A DNA stretch of 64,000 nt from G963691835 sp963691835 (GCA_963691835.1 OY829383.1:1302001-1366000), one strand, 5' to 3'. Positions 33,375-40,125 are shown, counted from the first letter of the stretch. The notes: a model not told the origin generated them from the letters alone. Program-made: numbers and translations.

Positions 33375-34036
33375 CACGCGCCCTCCTCAAGGATTTTGAT
33401 TAGGACGCGGGCCTGCCACTGTTGTGCGACATCCCATGCGGCATCCCTCCCCGCATCGCTTGTGGCAGCCGATGCGGCGCCCCGTGCAGCATCCCATGCG
33501 GCGTTCCCTGCGGCAGCCGATGCGACAGACCATTCGGCAGCCGATGCGGCAGACCATGCAGCAGACCATGCGGCAGCCTCTGCGGCAGCCCTTGCGGCAT
33601 CCTCTGCGGCAGCCTCTGCGGCAGCCTCTGCGGCAGCCTCTGCGGCAGCCTCTGCGGCAGCCCTTGCGGCAGACCATGCGGTCGTATCCGGCTCGTCTCC
33701 CGATAGCCGCCGCCGCAGGAGATCGACTACAACCTGGATTGCGTCTCGCTGCGTAGGTGAACAATCTTCCTGAACGCACTTTAGGCAACCGTGATCATCA
33801 TCGGTCAGTAGAGCGAGCAGGAATTTAGTGACAGCCCGTGTCCTCTGTTGGGGGGCGTCAACGGTACGCAAGCACCACAAGGCGTCGTCGATGCCGTTTG
33901 ATTTGACGATCTCGTGTAACGAGATTGGTGTGTCCTTACCGTAACTCTCTATCCCACCAAGTGATTTAGCGAGTTTCCTATATCCTGACTCGCAGGGACG
34001 TTTATCACGGATTTTTCGGAACGTTGTGTAAAGCAT
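33374..34036 (-). CDS. Ala-rich repeat protein upstream of the pentapeptide genes
   Basis: A 220-residue protein from ATG 34036 (MLYTTFRKIRDKRPCESGYR...). An N-terminal globular part (residues 1-115, with GGIESYGKDTPISLHEIVKS and GIDDALWCLRTVDAPQQRTR) resembles the 'putative immunity protein' type seen in phages. It is followed by ~90 residues of AAAEAAAE- and AAWSAAWS-type repeats forming a predicted long helix, ending in WQARVLIKILEEGA. The DNA has a 12-nt tandem repeat (GCGGCAGCCTCT, plus strand) near 33590-33660. ATGA overlaps on both sides. Confidence 0.72.
   Translation of the reverse strand: MLYTTFRKIRDKRPCESGYRKLAKSLGGIESYGKDTPISLHEIVKSNGIDDALWCLRTVDAPQQRTRAVTKFLLALLTDDDHGCLKCVQEDCSPTQRDAIQVVVDLLRRRLSGDEPDTTAWSAARAAAEAAAEAAAEAAAEAAAEDAARAAAEAAAWSAAWSAASAAEWSVASAAAGNAAWDAARGAASAATSDAGRDAAWDVAQQWQARVLIKILEEGA
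33590..33662. repeat. 12-nt tandem repeat within the Ala-rich gene
   Basis: Units of GCGGCAGCCTCT repeat head to tail (with GCGGCATCCTCT and GCGGCAGCCCTT variants at the edges), encoding AAAE on the minus strand. Such repeats can change copy number by slippage without changing frame. Confidence 0.75.
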
Positions 34037-34506
34037 CACGCGCCCTCCCCGGTGTCGCTATCACCCAAGGCGGAGGCCAGTTTCGGCAAGGGGCGACCGG
34101 CGCGCTGAATCAGCATAAGATCGGCGAAGTCGTAGGCCCGCCTTACCCGGTCCCCGCGAGTGAGGTCGGTTTTGCTATTCGCCAACGAACCCGCCAAAGC
34201 CAACCCGGCGAACTGGTCGCGGAGGGCGATAAGGTCGGCCTCCTTGGCAAACTCCCCGCGCTCCATATTGGGGGACGTCTCCGTGGGGTTGGGCGCATCC
34301 GAAAAGTCCGCGGACTCTATGCCATTTTCCCAGGCGTCGATTGCGATTTGCATCACGCTTCGGTCTGCGGGACTCGCCGCCGGAACCTTCAAGTCAAAGC
34401 CTTCGGTCCCGTCGCGAACGGCGAGAAATGCCTCCTCATAAGAGGAGTAATCACAGGTCCATTTTCCATACCGGAAAATGTTCTCACCCGTTGTATCGAT
34501 TGACAT
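34036..34506 (-). CDS. Hypothetical protein at the head of the pentapeptide operon
   Basis: A 156-residue protein (MSIDTTGENIFRYGKWTCDY...). The N-terminal half looks like a small alpha/beta domain; the C-terminal ~90 residues include FAKEADLIALRDQFAGLALAG and the typical phage tail segment RRAYDFADLMLIQRAGRPLP. Its ribosome site (GGAG) and start come from the 33-bp repeat 34502-34534. It is the first gene after the promoter at 34551-34583. Confidence 0.68.
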   Translation of the reverse strand: MSIDTTGENIFRYGKWTCDYSSYEEAFLAVRDGTEGFDLKVPAASPADRSVMQIAIDAWENGIESADFSDAPNPTETSPNMERGEFAKEADLIALRDQFAGLALAGSLANSKTDLTRGDRVRRAYDFADLMLIQRAGRPLPKLASALGDSDTGEGA

Positions 34507-34534
34507 TCTTCATCTCCGTTGTGGCCCGGCTTTG
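34502..34534. repeat. 33-bp direct repeat, copy 2 (leader of the pentapeptide operon)
   Basis: Identical to 28767-28799, where it is the 3' end of the cytosine methylase. Here the bases that would encode the methylase C-terminus are untranslated leader, so it is a leftover from rearrangement or a conserved translation-start element. Confidence 0.82.
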
Positions 34535-34550
34535 CGCCGGTTACGGAGCC

Positions 34551-34583
34551 ATATTACAATGCTTTATAGTAAATACACAATAA
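34551..34583 (-). promoter_or_regulatory. Promoter with operator for the pentapeptide operon
   Basis: The 20-mer TTATAGTAAATACACAATAA (34564-34583) matches the palindrome at 23479-23498 in 16 of 20 positions. On the minus strand -35 TTGTGT (34575-34580) and -10 TAATAT (34551-34556) are 18 nt apart, the same arrangement as at 23479. The operator overlaps the -35, so repressor binding should block transcription (inference). Confidence 0.7.
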
Positions 34584-34606
34584 ACAAACAGCCCAAACGC
34601 CAAAAA

Positions 34607-34798
34607 TCAGTTCCCAAGAACCCCCCGCGCTATGGCCTCCTGAAAGATGCGCTGAATCATGCGCTCGTCGACCGTCTGGCCGGTCTCAAGCTGTAGGGTC
34701 TACATAATCTCGGGCGCGACCACCATCCGACCCGAGGGGGACTCCACGTATGGAGCCTCGGGCTTGGTAGGGTTGCCGATTTTAACAACGTTGCTCAT
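34607..34798 (-). pseudogene. Small gene interrupted by an in-frame amber codon
   Basis: ATG 34798 overlaps the upstream TGA (ATGA). The frame reads MSNVVKIGNPTKPEAPYVES... to ...VVAPEIM, then TAG (34700-34702), then continues in frame TLQLETGQTVDERMIQRIFQ... for 30 codons to TGA at 34607. The two parts look like one small protein of 63 codons; TAG could have come from CAG (Gln). It may be read through, suppressed, or a broken gene. Confidence 0.58.
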
Positions 34799-35307
34799 CA
34801 GTCGTCGTCGCTGGCGACATCCTCTCTATAGGCGCGACTAAGCTCATGGAGGGCTTCGGTGGCTTCTCGCGCTAGCAGTTGAATGTCGCCGGGAGGCTCG
34901 TCGATCCACTCAAAACCCGTGATGTACGTCCCTGATCCGTCGTCGTCCTCATAAAAAACGACAACCATGCCTCCCATTGGCCGCTCCTCACCCGGCTCGA
35001 CATCAACGACCTGGGCGGTAAAGCGAGGTGGCACGAGGTGGTGAAGGTAGAAGCGCACACCGCCGCCAATCATGCCCAAGCCCAAGGTCCACTTGTCGGG
35101 GTGGCCGCGCCATGGCGGCGCCTTAAGGCCGAGGGCGTCGAAGATCCGCTGAGTCATCTCGCGGCCTATGGACTCGTCCCCGGCCACCATGCGGCCGAAT
35201 TTGCGCCGGTTCACTCCGATCTCGTCAGCAAGCTCGCCCACGCCCAGCTTGGCCGCAGCAATGAGAGCGCGAAGCTCGGGCGCGGTGATGGGCTGGATCT
35301 CGGTCAT
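34798..35307 (-). CDS. XRE-type HTH protein with unknown C-terminal domain
   Basis: A 169-residue protein from ATG 35307 (MTEIQPITAPELRALIAAAK...). Helix-turn-helix at residues ~15-60: LGVGELADEIGVNRRKFGRM...GREMTQRIFDAL. The C-terminal part contains VRFYLHHLVPPRFTAQVVDV and GGMVVVFYEDDDGSGTYITG, a beta-rich region with possible ligand binding. It probably regulates the accessory region; targets unknown. It is coupled to the genes on both sides. Confidence 0.75.
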   Translation of the reverse strand: MTEIQPITAPELRALIAAAKLGVGELADEIGVNRRKFGRMVAGDESIGREMTQRIFDALGLKAPPWRGHPDKWTLGLGMIGGGVRFYLHHLVPPRFTAQVVDVEPGEERPMGGMVVVFYEDDDGSGTYITGFEWIDEPPGDIQLLAREATEALHELSRAYREDVASDDD

Positions 35308-35561
35308 TACTTTTCCCCCCTTCGCATGCCCCAATTGCGGTCGGGGTCGTTGAGTCGGCTTTGGCCGATTGGCTCGCTTTTCACCACATGCCCCTGCTCG
35401 GAAGTGTAGGTGACGTCCCAGCCTTTGATCTTCTTGCCAGTGTTTGATTTGACAGGCCACGCCTCGGTCACCCGCCACGTCATCCCGTCGTACTCAAAGG
35501 TCGCCCGTTTCTTCCGGGGGGCGTGAGGTGCCAACTCATCGAAAGTGTAGGTCTTGTCCAT
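35307..35561 (-). CDS. Small hypothetical protein
   Basis: An 84-residue basic protein from ATG 35561 (MDKTYTFDELAPHAPRKKRA...), with TFEYDGMTWRVTEAWPVKSN and WDVTYTSEQGHVVKSEPIGQ: beta-rich, probably an SH3-like small barrel. The end overlaps the HTH gene (ATGA). No family recognised. Confidence 0.62.
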   Translation of the reverse strand: MDKTYTFDELAPHAPRKKRATFEYDGMTWRVTEAWPVKSNTGKKIKGWDVTYTSEQGHVVKSEPIGQSRLNDPDRNWGMRRGEK

Positions 35562-35562
35562 C

Positions 35563-35778
35563 TCAGGCCACCCCGAGCAGGGTGTCTCGGTGCGTGCTGG
35601 CGTCGCTGTAATGAACGAAGGCGCGACCGTCGGCGATGATGATGATTTCATCATCACTACTACTATCGTCGAACTCGGCAACGCCAACCACGCGGGCGTG
35701 CGGCTCGTCTGCCAGCCCGTAGCCGAATTTAACAATGTCGCCGACTTTGAAGGTGTTGTTGTTGGTCCTCTTGATCAT
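35563..35778 (-). CDS. Small hypothetical protein, first gene after a promoter
   Basis: A 71-residue protein (MIKRTNNNTFKVGDIVKFGY...). 'FKVGDIVKFGYGLADEPHARVVGV' is an SH3/KOW-like opening common in small phage proteins. Asp/Ser-rich centre (EFDDSSSDDEIII). AGGAGG lies upstream. It is the first gene after the promoter 35836-35864. Confidence 0.65.
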   Translation of the reverse strand: MIKRTNNNTFKVGDIVKFGYGLADEPHARVVGVAEFDDSSSDDEIIIIADGRAFVHYSDASTHRDTLLGVA

Positions 35779-35835
35779 CTTGCCGGGCCTCCTTGCCCTT
35801 GCTGGGCGGGGCCTGATTGCCCTCGCCGCTTGACT

Positions 35836-35864
35836 AATATACTGCTCACTCTCGGCGACAACAA
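35836..35864 (-). promoter_or_regulatory. Promoter for the 35778 gene cluster
   Basis: On the minus strand TTGTTG (35859-35864) and TATATT (35836-35841) are separated by 17 nt, in an AT-rich gap after the second MT-A70 gene. It would drive the 35778, 35561 and 35307 genes. No palindrome of the operator type is seen here, so its control probably differs. Confidence 0.5.
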
Positions 35865-35891
35865 GTCAAAAGCGCTACTAAATGACGAATT

Positions 35892-36443
35892 TCAAGCGGC
35901 GTATCGCCCGGCCTGATCACCCCAGGAGTCCCAGCCCTCTCGATCCGTCCGGCTGAATAGCTCGCACCGGGGCACGGCCCCGATGGCCTCCGCGAGGTCG
36001 TACATCTCGTCGGGCTTACGGGAGTGTTCGCGGACTGGGGCCACAATCAGGTTGCGCTGACTAAGCGACAGGGTGGCGGGCTTGCCGAGCGTGGCCACGA
36101 TGAACGGCTCCATGGCGCTGCGAAGTCTGTAGCCGGTGCCGAACGCCCATTTGCGCCCCGTGGACGACTGTTTGGCCCACGCCCCCATAGTGCAGTATTC
36201 GAACCCCCATGCCTCCACCACCTCCAGAGCTTGGGGCACCATGGGCGCCGTGGCCCACATGATGAGCAGCGCGCCGTCCGGGTGGGCTAGGTGGGAAACC
36301 GGCAGGCGCTTGATCTCGTCGAGCGTCATGGTCGCGTAGTGGGCCTCCGCCGATTTGTCCCGCCCTTCGTCGCTGTAGGTCTTGAACTTCCAAGGGGGGT
36401 CCGCAAGGATGGTGCGATACTTGAAGGGGGTTAGGGTGATCAT
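35892..36443 (-). CDS. MT-A70 family DNA N6-adenine methyltransferase, copy 2
   Basis: A 183-residue paralogue of 27023-27586 (MITLTPFKYRTILADPPWKF...), with an intact DPPW motif and GALLIMWATAPMVPQALEVV identical in both. Differences cluster after residue ~142 (DEMYDLAEAIGAVPRCELFS). The N-terminus overlaps the upstream partner gene (36440) by ATGA. Both copies look functional, so they may have different target sites or expression times. Confidence 0.88.
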   Translation of the reverse strand: MITLTPFKYRTILADPPWKFKTYSDEGRDKSAEAHYATMTLDEIKRLPVSHLAHPDGALLIMWATAPMVPQALEVVEAWGFEYCTMGAWAKQSSTGRKWAFGTGYRLRSAMEPFIVATLGKPATLSLSQRNLIVAPVREHSRKPDEMYDLAEAIGAVPRCELFSRTDREGWDSWGDQAGRYAA

Positions 36444-36667
36444 TCTTCATCGACCCCAAGCCAGCGAAACTGAAAGTCGAGTTGAGCAAGAGCCTCCTGG
36501 TCCCCCCGGTTTAGAACGAGTTTGGAACCATCCTCGAACTCCACTTTGTACAGCATCCAAGTCTCGGGAGGCCCGGTAACACGCCGACCGTCCCTCGTAA
36601 GCCATTCTCCTTCCACAACCCGATAATTCGCGTTCAGGGCAACGGCCTCTTTGGCGCGCTCAGTCAC
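36440..36667 (-). CDS. Small partner protein of the MT-A70 gene, copy 2
   Basis: A 75-residue protein from GTG 36667 (VTERAKEAVALNANYRVVEG...), paralogous to 27587-27811 (shared EWLT.DGR, FEDGSK.VLNR, F.FRWL). The GTG overlaps the upstream TGA (GTGA). A longer frame to 36736 overlaps the upstream gene and is rejected. Confidence 0.68.
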   Translation of the reverse strand: MTERAKEAVALNANYRVVEGEWLTRDGRRVTGPPETWMLYKVEFEDGSKLVLNRGDQEALAQLDFQFRWLGVDEE

Positions 36668-36885
36668 AATGGCTCCTCCCGGATCGAGCGCAAGTAGGTC
36701 CGATCTGGCGTTATGACCGAGAAGGACTCCTGACAAAGCCCGTCCCGCAACTCCTCGCCGAGTTCCAGGGCCTCCATCTCAACCTCGGTAGGGCTCTTCG
36801 GAAAACGGGGGTAGTTGCTCAGGCGGACCACCACACCGGCCTGCTCTCCTCCGGTGTAGATGTAAGTCGTCGGAGTCACCGTCAC
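36664..36885 (-). CDS. Small hypothetical protein
   Basis: A 73-residue acidic protein from GTG 36885 (VTVTPTTYIYTGGEQAGVVV...) with SPTEVEMEALELGEELRDGL in the middle. GTG overlaps the upstream TGA (GTGA). No known family. Confidence 0.58.
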   Translation of the reverse strand: MTVTPTTYIYTGGEQAGVVVRLSNYPRFPKSPTEVEMEALELGEELRDGLCQESFSVITPDRTYLRSIREEPL

Positions 36886-36941
36886 ACACAGCCCGCGATC
36901 GCGACCTCGGCCCAGTATGTCGGCTCGATGCGTTGGGTCAT
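36882..36941 (-). CDS. Tiny peptide (19 aa)
   Basis: ATG 36941 overlaps the upstream TGA (ATGA) and its stop overlaps the next GTG (GTGA). The peptide is MTQRIEPTYWAEVAIAGCV. Coupling at both ends suggests it is translated, possibly only to maintain coupling. Confidence 0.4.
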   Translation of the reverse strand: MTQRIEPTYWAEVAIAGCV

Positions 36942-37108
36942 CGCGGCATCCGCTTGATGCGGACGCTCTCGTGATGGATCGCCTTGGCCACGTCCAGGAT
37001 GCGGTCGGTTAGCCACGCGAAGCGCATGGTCAGGATCGCCAGGGAGAGCGCCATGACGCCCAGGCCCCAGGCACAGAGCCAAAGCCCCATTCCAGCCGCG
37101 CGCCTCAT
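36938..37108 (-). CDS. Small membrane protein
   Basis: A 56-residue protein from ATG 37108 (MRRAAGMGLWLCAWGLGVMA...). One strong hydrophobic segment at residues ~7-28, then a charged tail RILDVAKAIHHESVRIKR. ATGA overlaps on both sides. Function unknown. Confidence 0.6.
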   Translation of the reverse strand: MRRAAGMGLWLCAWGLGVMALSLAILTMRFAWLTDRILDVAKAIHHESVRIKRMPR

Positions 37109-37533
37109 GCCTCGTCCTCCACAGCCGTGTCTCGCCACTCAACGCGAGCCGTGAAAAATCCGAGGCGCCCCCGAAGCGGGACTGGTCGGCATGGCCTGCC
37201 GCCGGTCAAAACAAATCCGTACTTCCCGAAGAACCATTCGCTGTCCATATCCGTGACGCAATCCGTTATGCGAACGCCACCTACGACGGCTCCGAGAGAC
37301 CTCTCTGCTTCGTAGCGCGCCTGAATAGCTGACCGACACCAGCCGGTTTGATGGCTGATCACACCGACAACAAAATCCACGTCGTCGCGCTCTTCTCTCG
37401 CACCAGCATGAATAAGTATCGGCCCGCGCACCTTCGTCGGCCAACTCCGGTTTTCCACCGGCTTGAAATTATTGACTATGGCCCACGCCCAAGGCTGGCG
37501 AACGGACAAACACTTTAGTTCGACGTGCTTCAT
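37105..37533 (-). CDS. ASCH-domain protein
   Basis: A 142-residue protein (MKHVELKCLSVRQPWAWAIV...). The ASCH pattern 'LSVrQPWA..I..g.K.vENR.W.t..RGPilIHAg' is seen at residues ~7-46, and FTAR near the end. The family binds RNA or modified bases. In phages, ASCH genes often lie with small accessory genes. First ATG after a ribosome site; coupled to 36938 by ATGA. Confidence 0.8.
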   Translation of the reverse strand: MKHVELKCLSVRQPWAWAIVNNFKPVENRSWPTKVRGPILIHAGAREERDDVDFVVGVISHQTGWCRSAIQARYEAERSLGAVVGGVRITDCVTDMDSEWFFGKYGFVLTGGRPCRPVPLRGRLGFFTARVEWRDTAVEDEA

Positions 37534-37757
37534 GCCCCGTCGCCCTTCTGCGGGTAGGGCCCGAACCGCGCCAGCGCGTCTGCGAGGATCCCGCTCAGTT
37601 GGCCACGCTCAAACTCGGCAAGATCCGCCTCCAAAGGCTCGTATTTTACCGGTACGTGCGGCTCCACCGCGCTGCCTCCGTACCTGGCGACCAAGTAGCC
37701 CTTTCGGCGAGGTGTGGCAGCGGCGAATTGCTCTGCGGTCATTGGTGCGTGACTCAT
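37530..37757 (-). CDS. Small hypothetical protein
   Basis: A 75-residue protein (MSHAPMTAEQFAAATPRRKG...) with YLVARYGGSAVEPHVPVKYE. Helical at the C-terminus (EFERGQLSGILADALARFG). ATGA-coupled on both sides. No family. Confidence 0.58.
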   Translation of the reverse strand: MSHAPMTAEQFAAATPRRKGYLVARYGGSAVEPHVPVKYEPLEADLAEFERGQLSGILADALARFGPYPQKGDGA

Positions 37758-37906
37758 GCCCCGTCCTCCTTCTCCTTGACGTGGAAATCAGGACACGGAC
37801 GCAGGAGCGGACAGTTGCCGTACTCCGGTCGCTGAGCGTCGCAATCCGTGTCACCGTCCTCGAAGATCCGAAAATTGGCGCATTGCTCGCAGCTTTGCTC
37901 GCTCAT
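37754..37906 (-). CDS. Small Cys-rich (zinc-binding) protein
   Basis: A 50-residue protein from ATG 37906 (MSEQSCEQCANFRIFEDGDT...), with CEQC, DCDAQ, NCPLL and CPDF. This Cys spacing suggests a zinc-binding knuckle. A longer frame to 38035 is the shadow of the upstream gene. Confidence 0.6.
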   Translation of the reverse strand: MSEQSCEQCANFRIFEDGDTDCDAQRPEYGNCPLLRPCPDFHVKEKEDGA

Positions 37907-38199
37907 GCCCCGGCCTCCCCGTTCTCCTGGGCAGGAGAGGCAGTCCCTTGAAGCGCGGCATTCCGCGTGGGCTGGACCCTGTCTATCAGGTCGTCGTAGA
38001 TCTTCTGAGTGAACACGGGGAGGGCGTTGCCCCAATCACCATCCAGGATGATTGCAGCTTCCCATTCCTCGTGAACCTTGAGTGCATGCCGTAGCCGTTT
38101 GATCTCGGCGTCCTTCTCAAGATCTCGCTTGCGCCAGTCCTCCATGGTCGCGAAGTCGATAAATTCGCCTTCCTCGCTGTTGTAAAACCGATCAGCCAT
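37903..38199 (-). CDS. Small hypothetical protein with coiled-coil
   Basis: A 98-residue protein from ATG 38199 (MADRFYNSEEGEFIDFATME...). A charged helix, WRKRDLEKDAEIKRLRHALK, occupies residues ~20-45. ATGA with the 37906 gene. No family. Confidence 0.58.
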   Translation of the reverse strand: MADRFYNSEEGEFIDFATMEDWRKRDLEKDAEIKRLRHALKVHEEWEAAIILDGDWGNALPVFTQKIYDDLIDRVQPTRNAALQGTASPAQENGEAGA

Positions 38200-38371
38200 T
38201 GGCCACCTCCAGTCCACTCACCTCGTCAACAGACACCCACACCCGTTCCATGGGCTTACCCGATGGAGGTCGGAGTATCTCGATTGCACCGGGCCTAGAT
38301 CGGGCATCGATCACCCGGTAAAGCTGCTCGTCTGAAATGCGCGAGACCGTCGCGCCGAAGCCGGGGGTCAT
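38192..38371 (-). CDS. Small hypothetical protein
   Basis: A 59-residue protein from ATG 38371 (MTPGFGATVSRISDEQLYRV...). Basic, with PPSGKPMERVWVSVDEVSGL. It overlaps the next gene by eight bases and the upstream gene by ATGA. Function unknown. Confidence 0.52.
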   Translation of the reverse strand: MTPGFGATVSRISDEQLYRVIDARSRPGAIEILRPPSGKPMERVWVSVDEVSGLEVANG

Positions 38372-38634
38372 GCCCCGTCCTCCGCCTTGGGAAAAGGAGC
38401 AGTGCCGACATACAGATTGACCGGGGGATGTCGGACTCCGGCCACAACAAGACAAACCGGAGCACCGGCATTGAGGCTTGCCAGTTCGTCCGGCGTTGGC
38501 TCCCAAGCGGATGTCATTATCGGAACGCCGTTGTCGCTTTCACGGCGTATCCAGAGGCCCATACAGCGCCGACCAACCTCATCGTCTGGCCCGACTAGGC
38601 GCTGGTGAGCGCCTTTAATGCGAAGCGAAATCAC
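38368..38634 (-). CDS. Small hypothetical protein
   Basis: An 88-residue protein from GTG 38634 (VISLRIKGAHQRLVGPDDEV...), overlapping the upstream TGA (GTGA). Contains RRCMGLWIRRESDNGVPIMT and VCLVVAGVRHPPVNLYVGT. No family; small beta-rich domain likely. Confidence 0.52.
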   Translation of the reverse strand: MISLRIKGAHQRLVGPDDEVGRRCMGLWIRRESDNGVPIMTSAWEPTPDELASLNAGAPVCLVVAGVRHPPVNLYVGTAPFPKAEDGA

Positions 38635-38876
38635 GACCCGCCCCCCTTCACACACCAGCCGGACCCGGCGACCTCCCCGTCCTCCGTGAACAATCCACGG
38701 CAATGAGAAATTCGGCCGGACAACCGAAGGCACCGCGCGGCTTTGCGGACATCCGACTCACTCATTCCGAGTTGTGTCGCGATGCCACGTGCATTGAAGC
38801 AGAATTCCCTATCTTCCTTGAGGCACTCAAAGACACGCTCTTCATTGGTGGGGGACTCAACGCTTAAGGCGCTCAT
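38631..38876 (-). CDS. Winged-helix-like small protein
   Basis: An 81-residue protein from ATG 38876 (MSALSVESPTNEERVFECLK...). FNARGIATQLGMSESDVRKAARCLRLSGRI has the pattern of a winged helix (helix, turn, recognition helix), so DNA binding is likely. It ends with Cys/Gly-rich GSGWCVKGGGS. ATGA with the HNH gene upstream. Confidence 0.62.
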   Translation of the reverse strand: MSALSVESPTNEERVFECLKEDREFCFNARGIATQLGMSESDVRKAARCLRLSGRISHCRGLFTEDGEVAGSGWCVKGGGS

Positions 38877-39256
38877 GCCGCGCTCCTTTTTGGGTCTCGT
38901 TGATAAGCGAGCCGCCGGAGCGGCAGGAGGATGTTGTCCACCAGCCACTCCGCCCGGTTGGTGGATGTGTCGAACTCGTTGTGGTGCTTGGCGCACAGCC
39001 ACAGGCTGTCGGAGTCGTCCGGCTTTCGGCCCATGCCCGAGTTGGTCTTGGTGGCGATGTGCGCGAGGACGACAGAGCCGTCTCGGCGGCCACAGACCAT
39101 GCACGCGCGCCCGTGGGCGGACAGCCGGTAACGGTCGTCCTTAAGCCGGGGGCGCTCCCCGTGGGTCAAGGCCCGCTTGTCCACCGGCTGCGCGGGCCTC
39201 TTGCTTGGCGCAAACGGAAGGACCGACTTGTCGATGGTTGGGCGCTTCCTGGCCAT
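38873..39256 (-). CDS. HNH-type nuclease-like protein (DUF968/Ref-like)
   Basis: A 127-residue protein from ATG 39256 (MARKRPTIDKSVLPFAPSKR...). Cys pair ACMVCGR, then VVLAHI, SGMGRKPDDSDSLWLCAKHH and NEFD: the zinc-HNH pattern of P1 Ref/DUF968 recombination nucleases ('HI....GmG.KPdD..v.pLC..HH'). The ATG overlaps the upstream TAA (TAATG). It probably acts with RusA and RecT in phage recombination or DNA processing. Confidence 0.72.
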   Translation of the reverse strand: MARKRPTIDKSVLPFAPSKRPAQPVDKRALTHGERPRLKDDRYRLSAHGRACMVCGRRDGSVVLAHIATKTNSGMGRKPDDSDSLWLCAKHHNEFDTSTNRAEWLVDNILLPLRRLAYQRDPKRSAA

Positions 39257-39543
39257 TATTGCTCCCCGCACATTGGCTCGCCGTCGCGGCCAAGGCGGGG
39301 CGTGAGGCCGCCCTTGCGTCCGCCCTTAACCAGGAAGTACTCACACCCCGTCTCCGGGTCGCGAAGGACCGTCACAAACCGGCGCGCGTCATCGAGGTAG
39401 ATAAACTCCGTCCCACTGGTTACGGACCCCTTAGCGGGCGCCGCCGGAGCCCCAACACCAACCGCGATCAAGACCGCGCAGAAAGCGATGGCGAGGACCA
39501 GACAACTAGCTACAAAACGCGATCTGCCGAGCACAAACCTCAT
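39256..39543 (-). CDS. DUF6440-like small exported protein
   Basis: A 95-residue protein (MRFVLGRSRFVASCLVLAIA...), with a hydrophobic N-terminal anchor (residues ~9-31). The soluble part, RRFVTVLRDPETGCEYFLVK and GGLTPRLGRDGEP, is the pattern of DUF6440 ('D..TG..Yl....GGLTpll...G'). The ATGA overlap with 39540 is direct. Confidence 0.66.
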   Translation of the reverse strand: MRFVLGRSRFVASCLVLAIAFCAVLIAVGVGAPAAPAKGSVTSGTEFIYLDDARRFVTVLRDPETGCEYFLVKGGRKGGLTPRLGRDGEPMCGEQ

Positions 39544-40085
39544 TGCCGTACCTCCCGGTCGTAACCGAACTCGCGGACCATCTGGTCAAGCGCCACCACC
39601 AACCCACCGGACGCTTGATCCACCGTTATGGGGCGTCCTCCCCAGGTCTTTCGGCGCGCGTACTCCCTAAGCGAAACACCCTCGCCAACCACGTAGGCGA
39701 GAAGGTCATAAGCCTTTGACCCGAGCCGCTTGCGATACTCAGAAAGTTCCCGGTAGCTCTTACACGTCCAGCGAATGGCGTCACCGGCCCGGCTGGGGTC
39801 GCCACCACCACCGGGCTCAAGCTCCAGCTTGCCGGTCTTGAAACGGGGACCCAAACCCGCAATCGCGTAGTGGGTGCGGAAATCACGACCCGCGTTGTAC
39901 GCCGGTCCTTCGATCTTTCCCCGATCAAACCAGCTATCCAGCACGTCCCCGTTCACGATCCGCGCGTGTGTCACAACTCCGCCGGTGTCCGGGTCACTCT
40001 CTCGGATTAACTGCGCGCGATGTTGCCCACCGTAGACTTCTACCTCGGCAAGCACTTCGACCGTCTTCTTGGCCTTTTTCGCCAT
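39540..40085 (-). CDS. DUF6456-like protein
   Basis: A 181-residue protein (MAKKAKKTVEVLAEVEVYGG...). Basic N-terminus. The second half resembles the DUF6456 pattern: YRELSEYRKRLGSKAYDLLAYVVGEGVSLREYAR...ITVDQASGGLVVALDQMVREFGY. That domain occurs in alphaproteobacterial phages and in DNA-binding regulators. RBS GAGG lies close to the ATG. Function unknown. Confidence 0.62.
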   Translation of the reverse strand: MAKKAKKTVEVLAEVEVYGGQHRAQLIRESDPDTGGVVTHARIVNGDVLDSWFDRGKIEGPAYNAGRDFRTHYAIAGLGPRFKTGKLELEPGGGGDPSRAGDAIRWTCKSYRELSEYRKRLGSKAYDLLAYVVGEGVSLREYARRKTWGGRPITVDQASGGLVVALDQMVREFGYDREVRQ

Positions 40086-40125
40086 GTTCGCCTCTATGCG
40101 TCCGTTGATAGTGACTCAATCCCCA

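Noticed and set aside
33424..33756. Plus-strand Cys/Gly- or Arg/Gln-rich frames opposite the Ala-rich gene
   Set aside because: They result from reading the 12-nt repeat on the other strand; no ribosome sites and low complexity.
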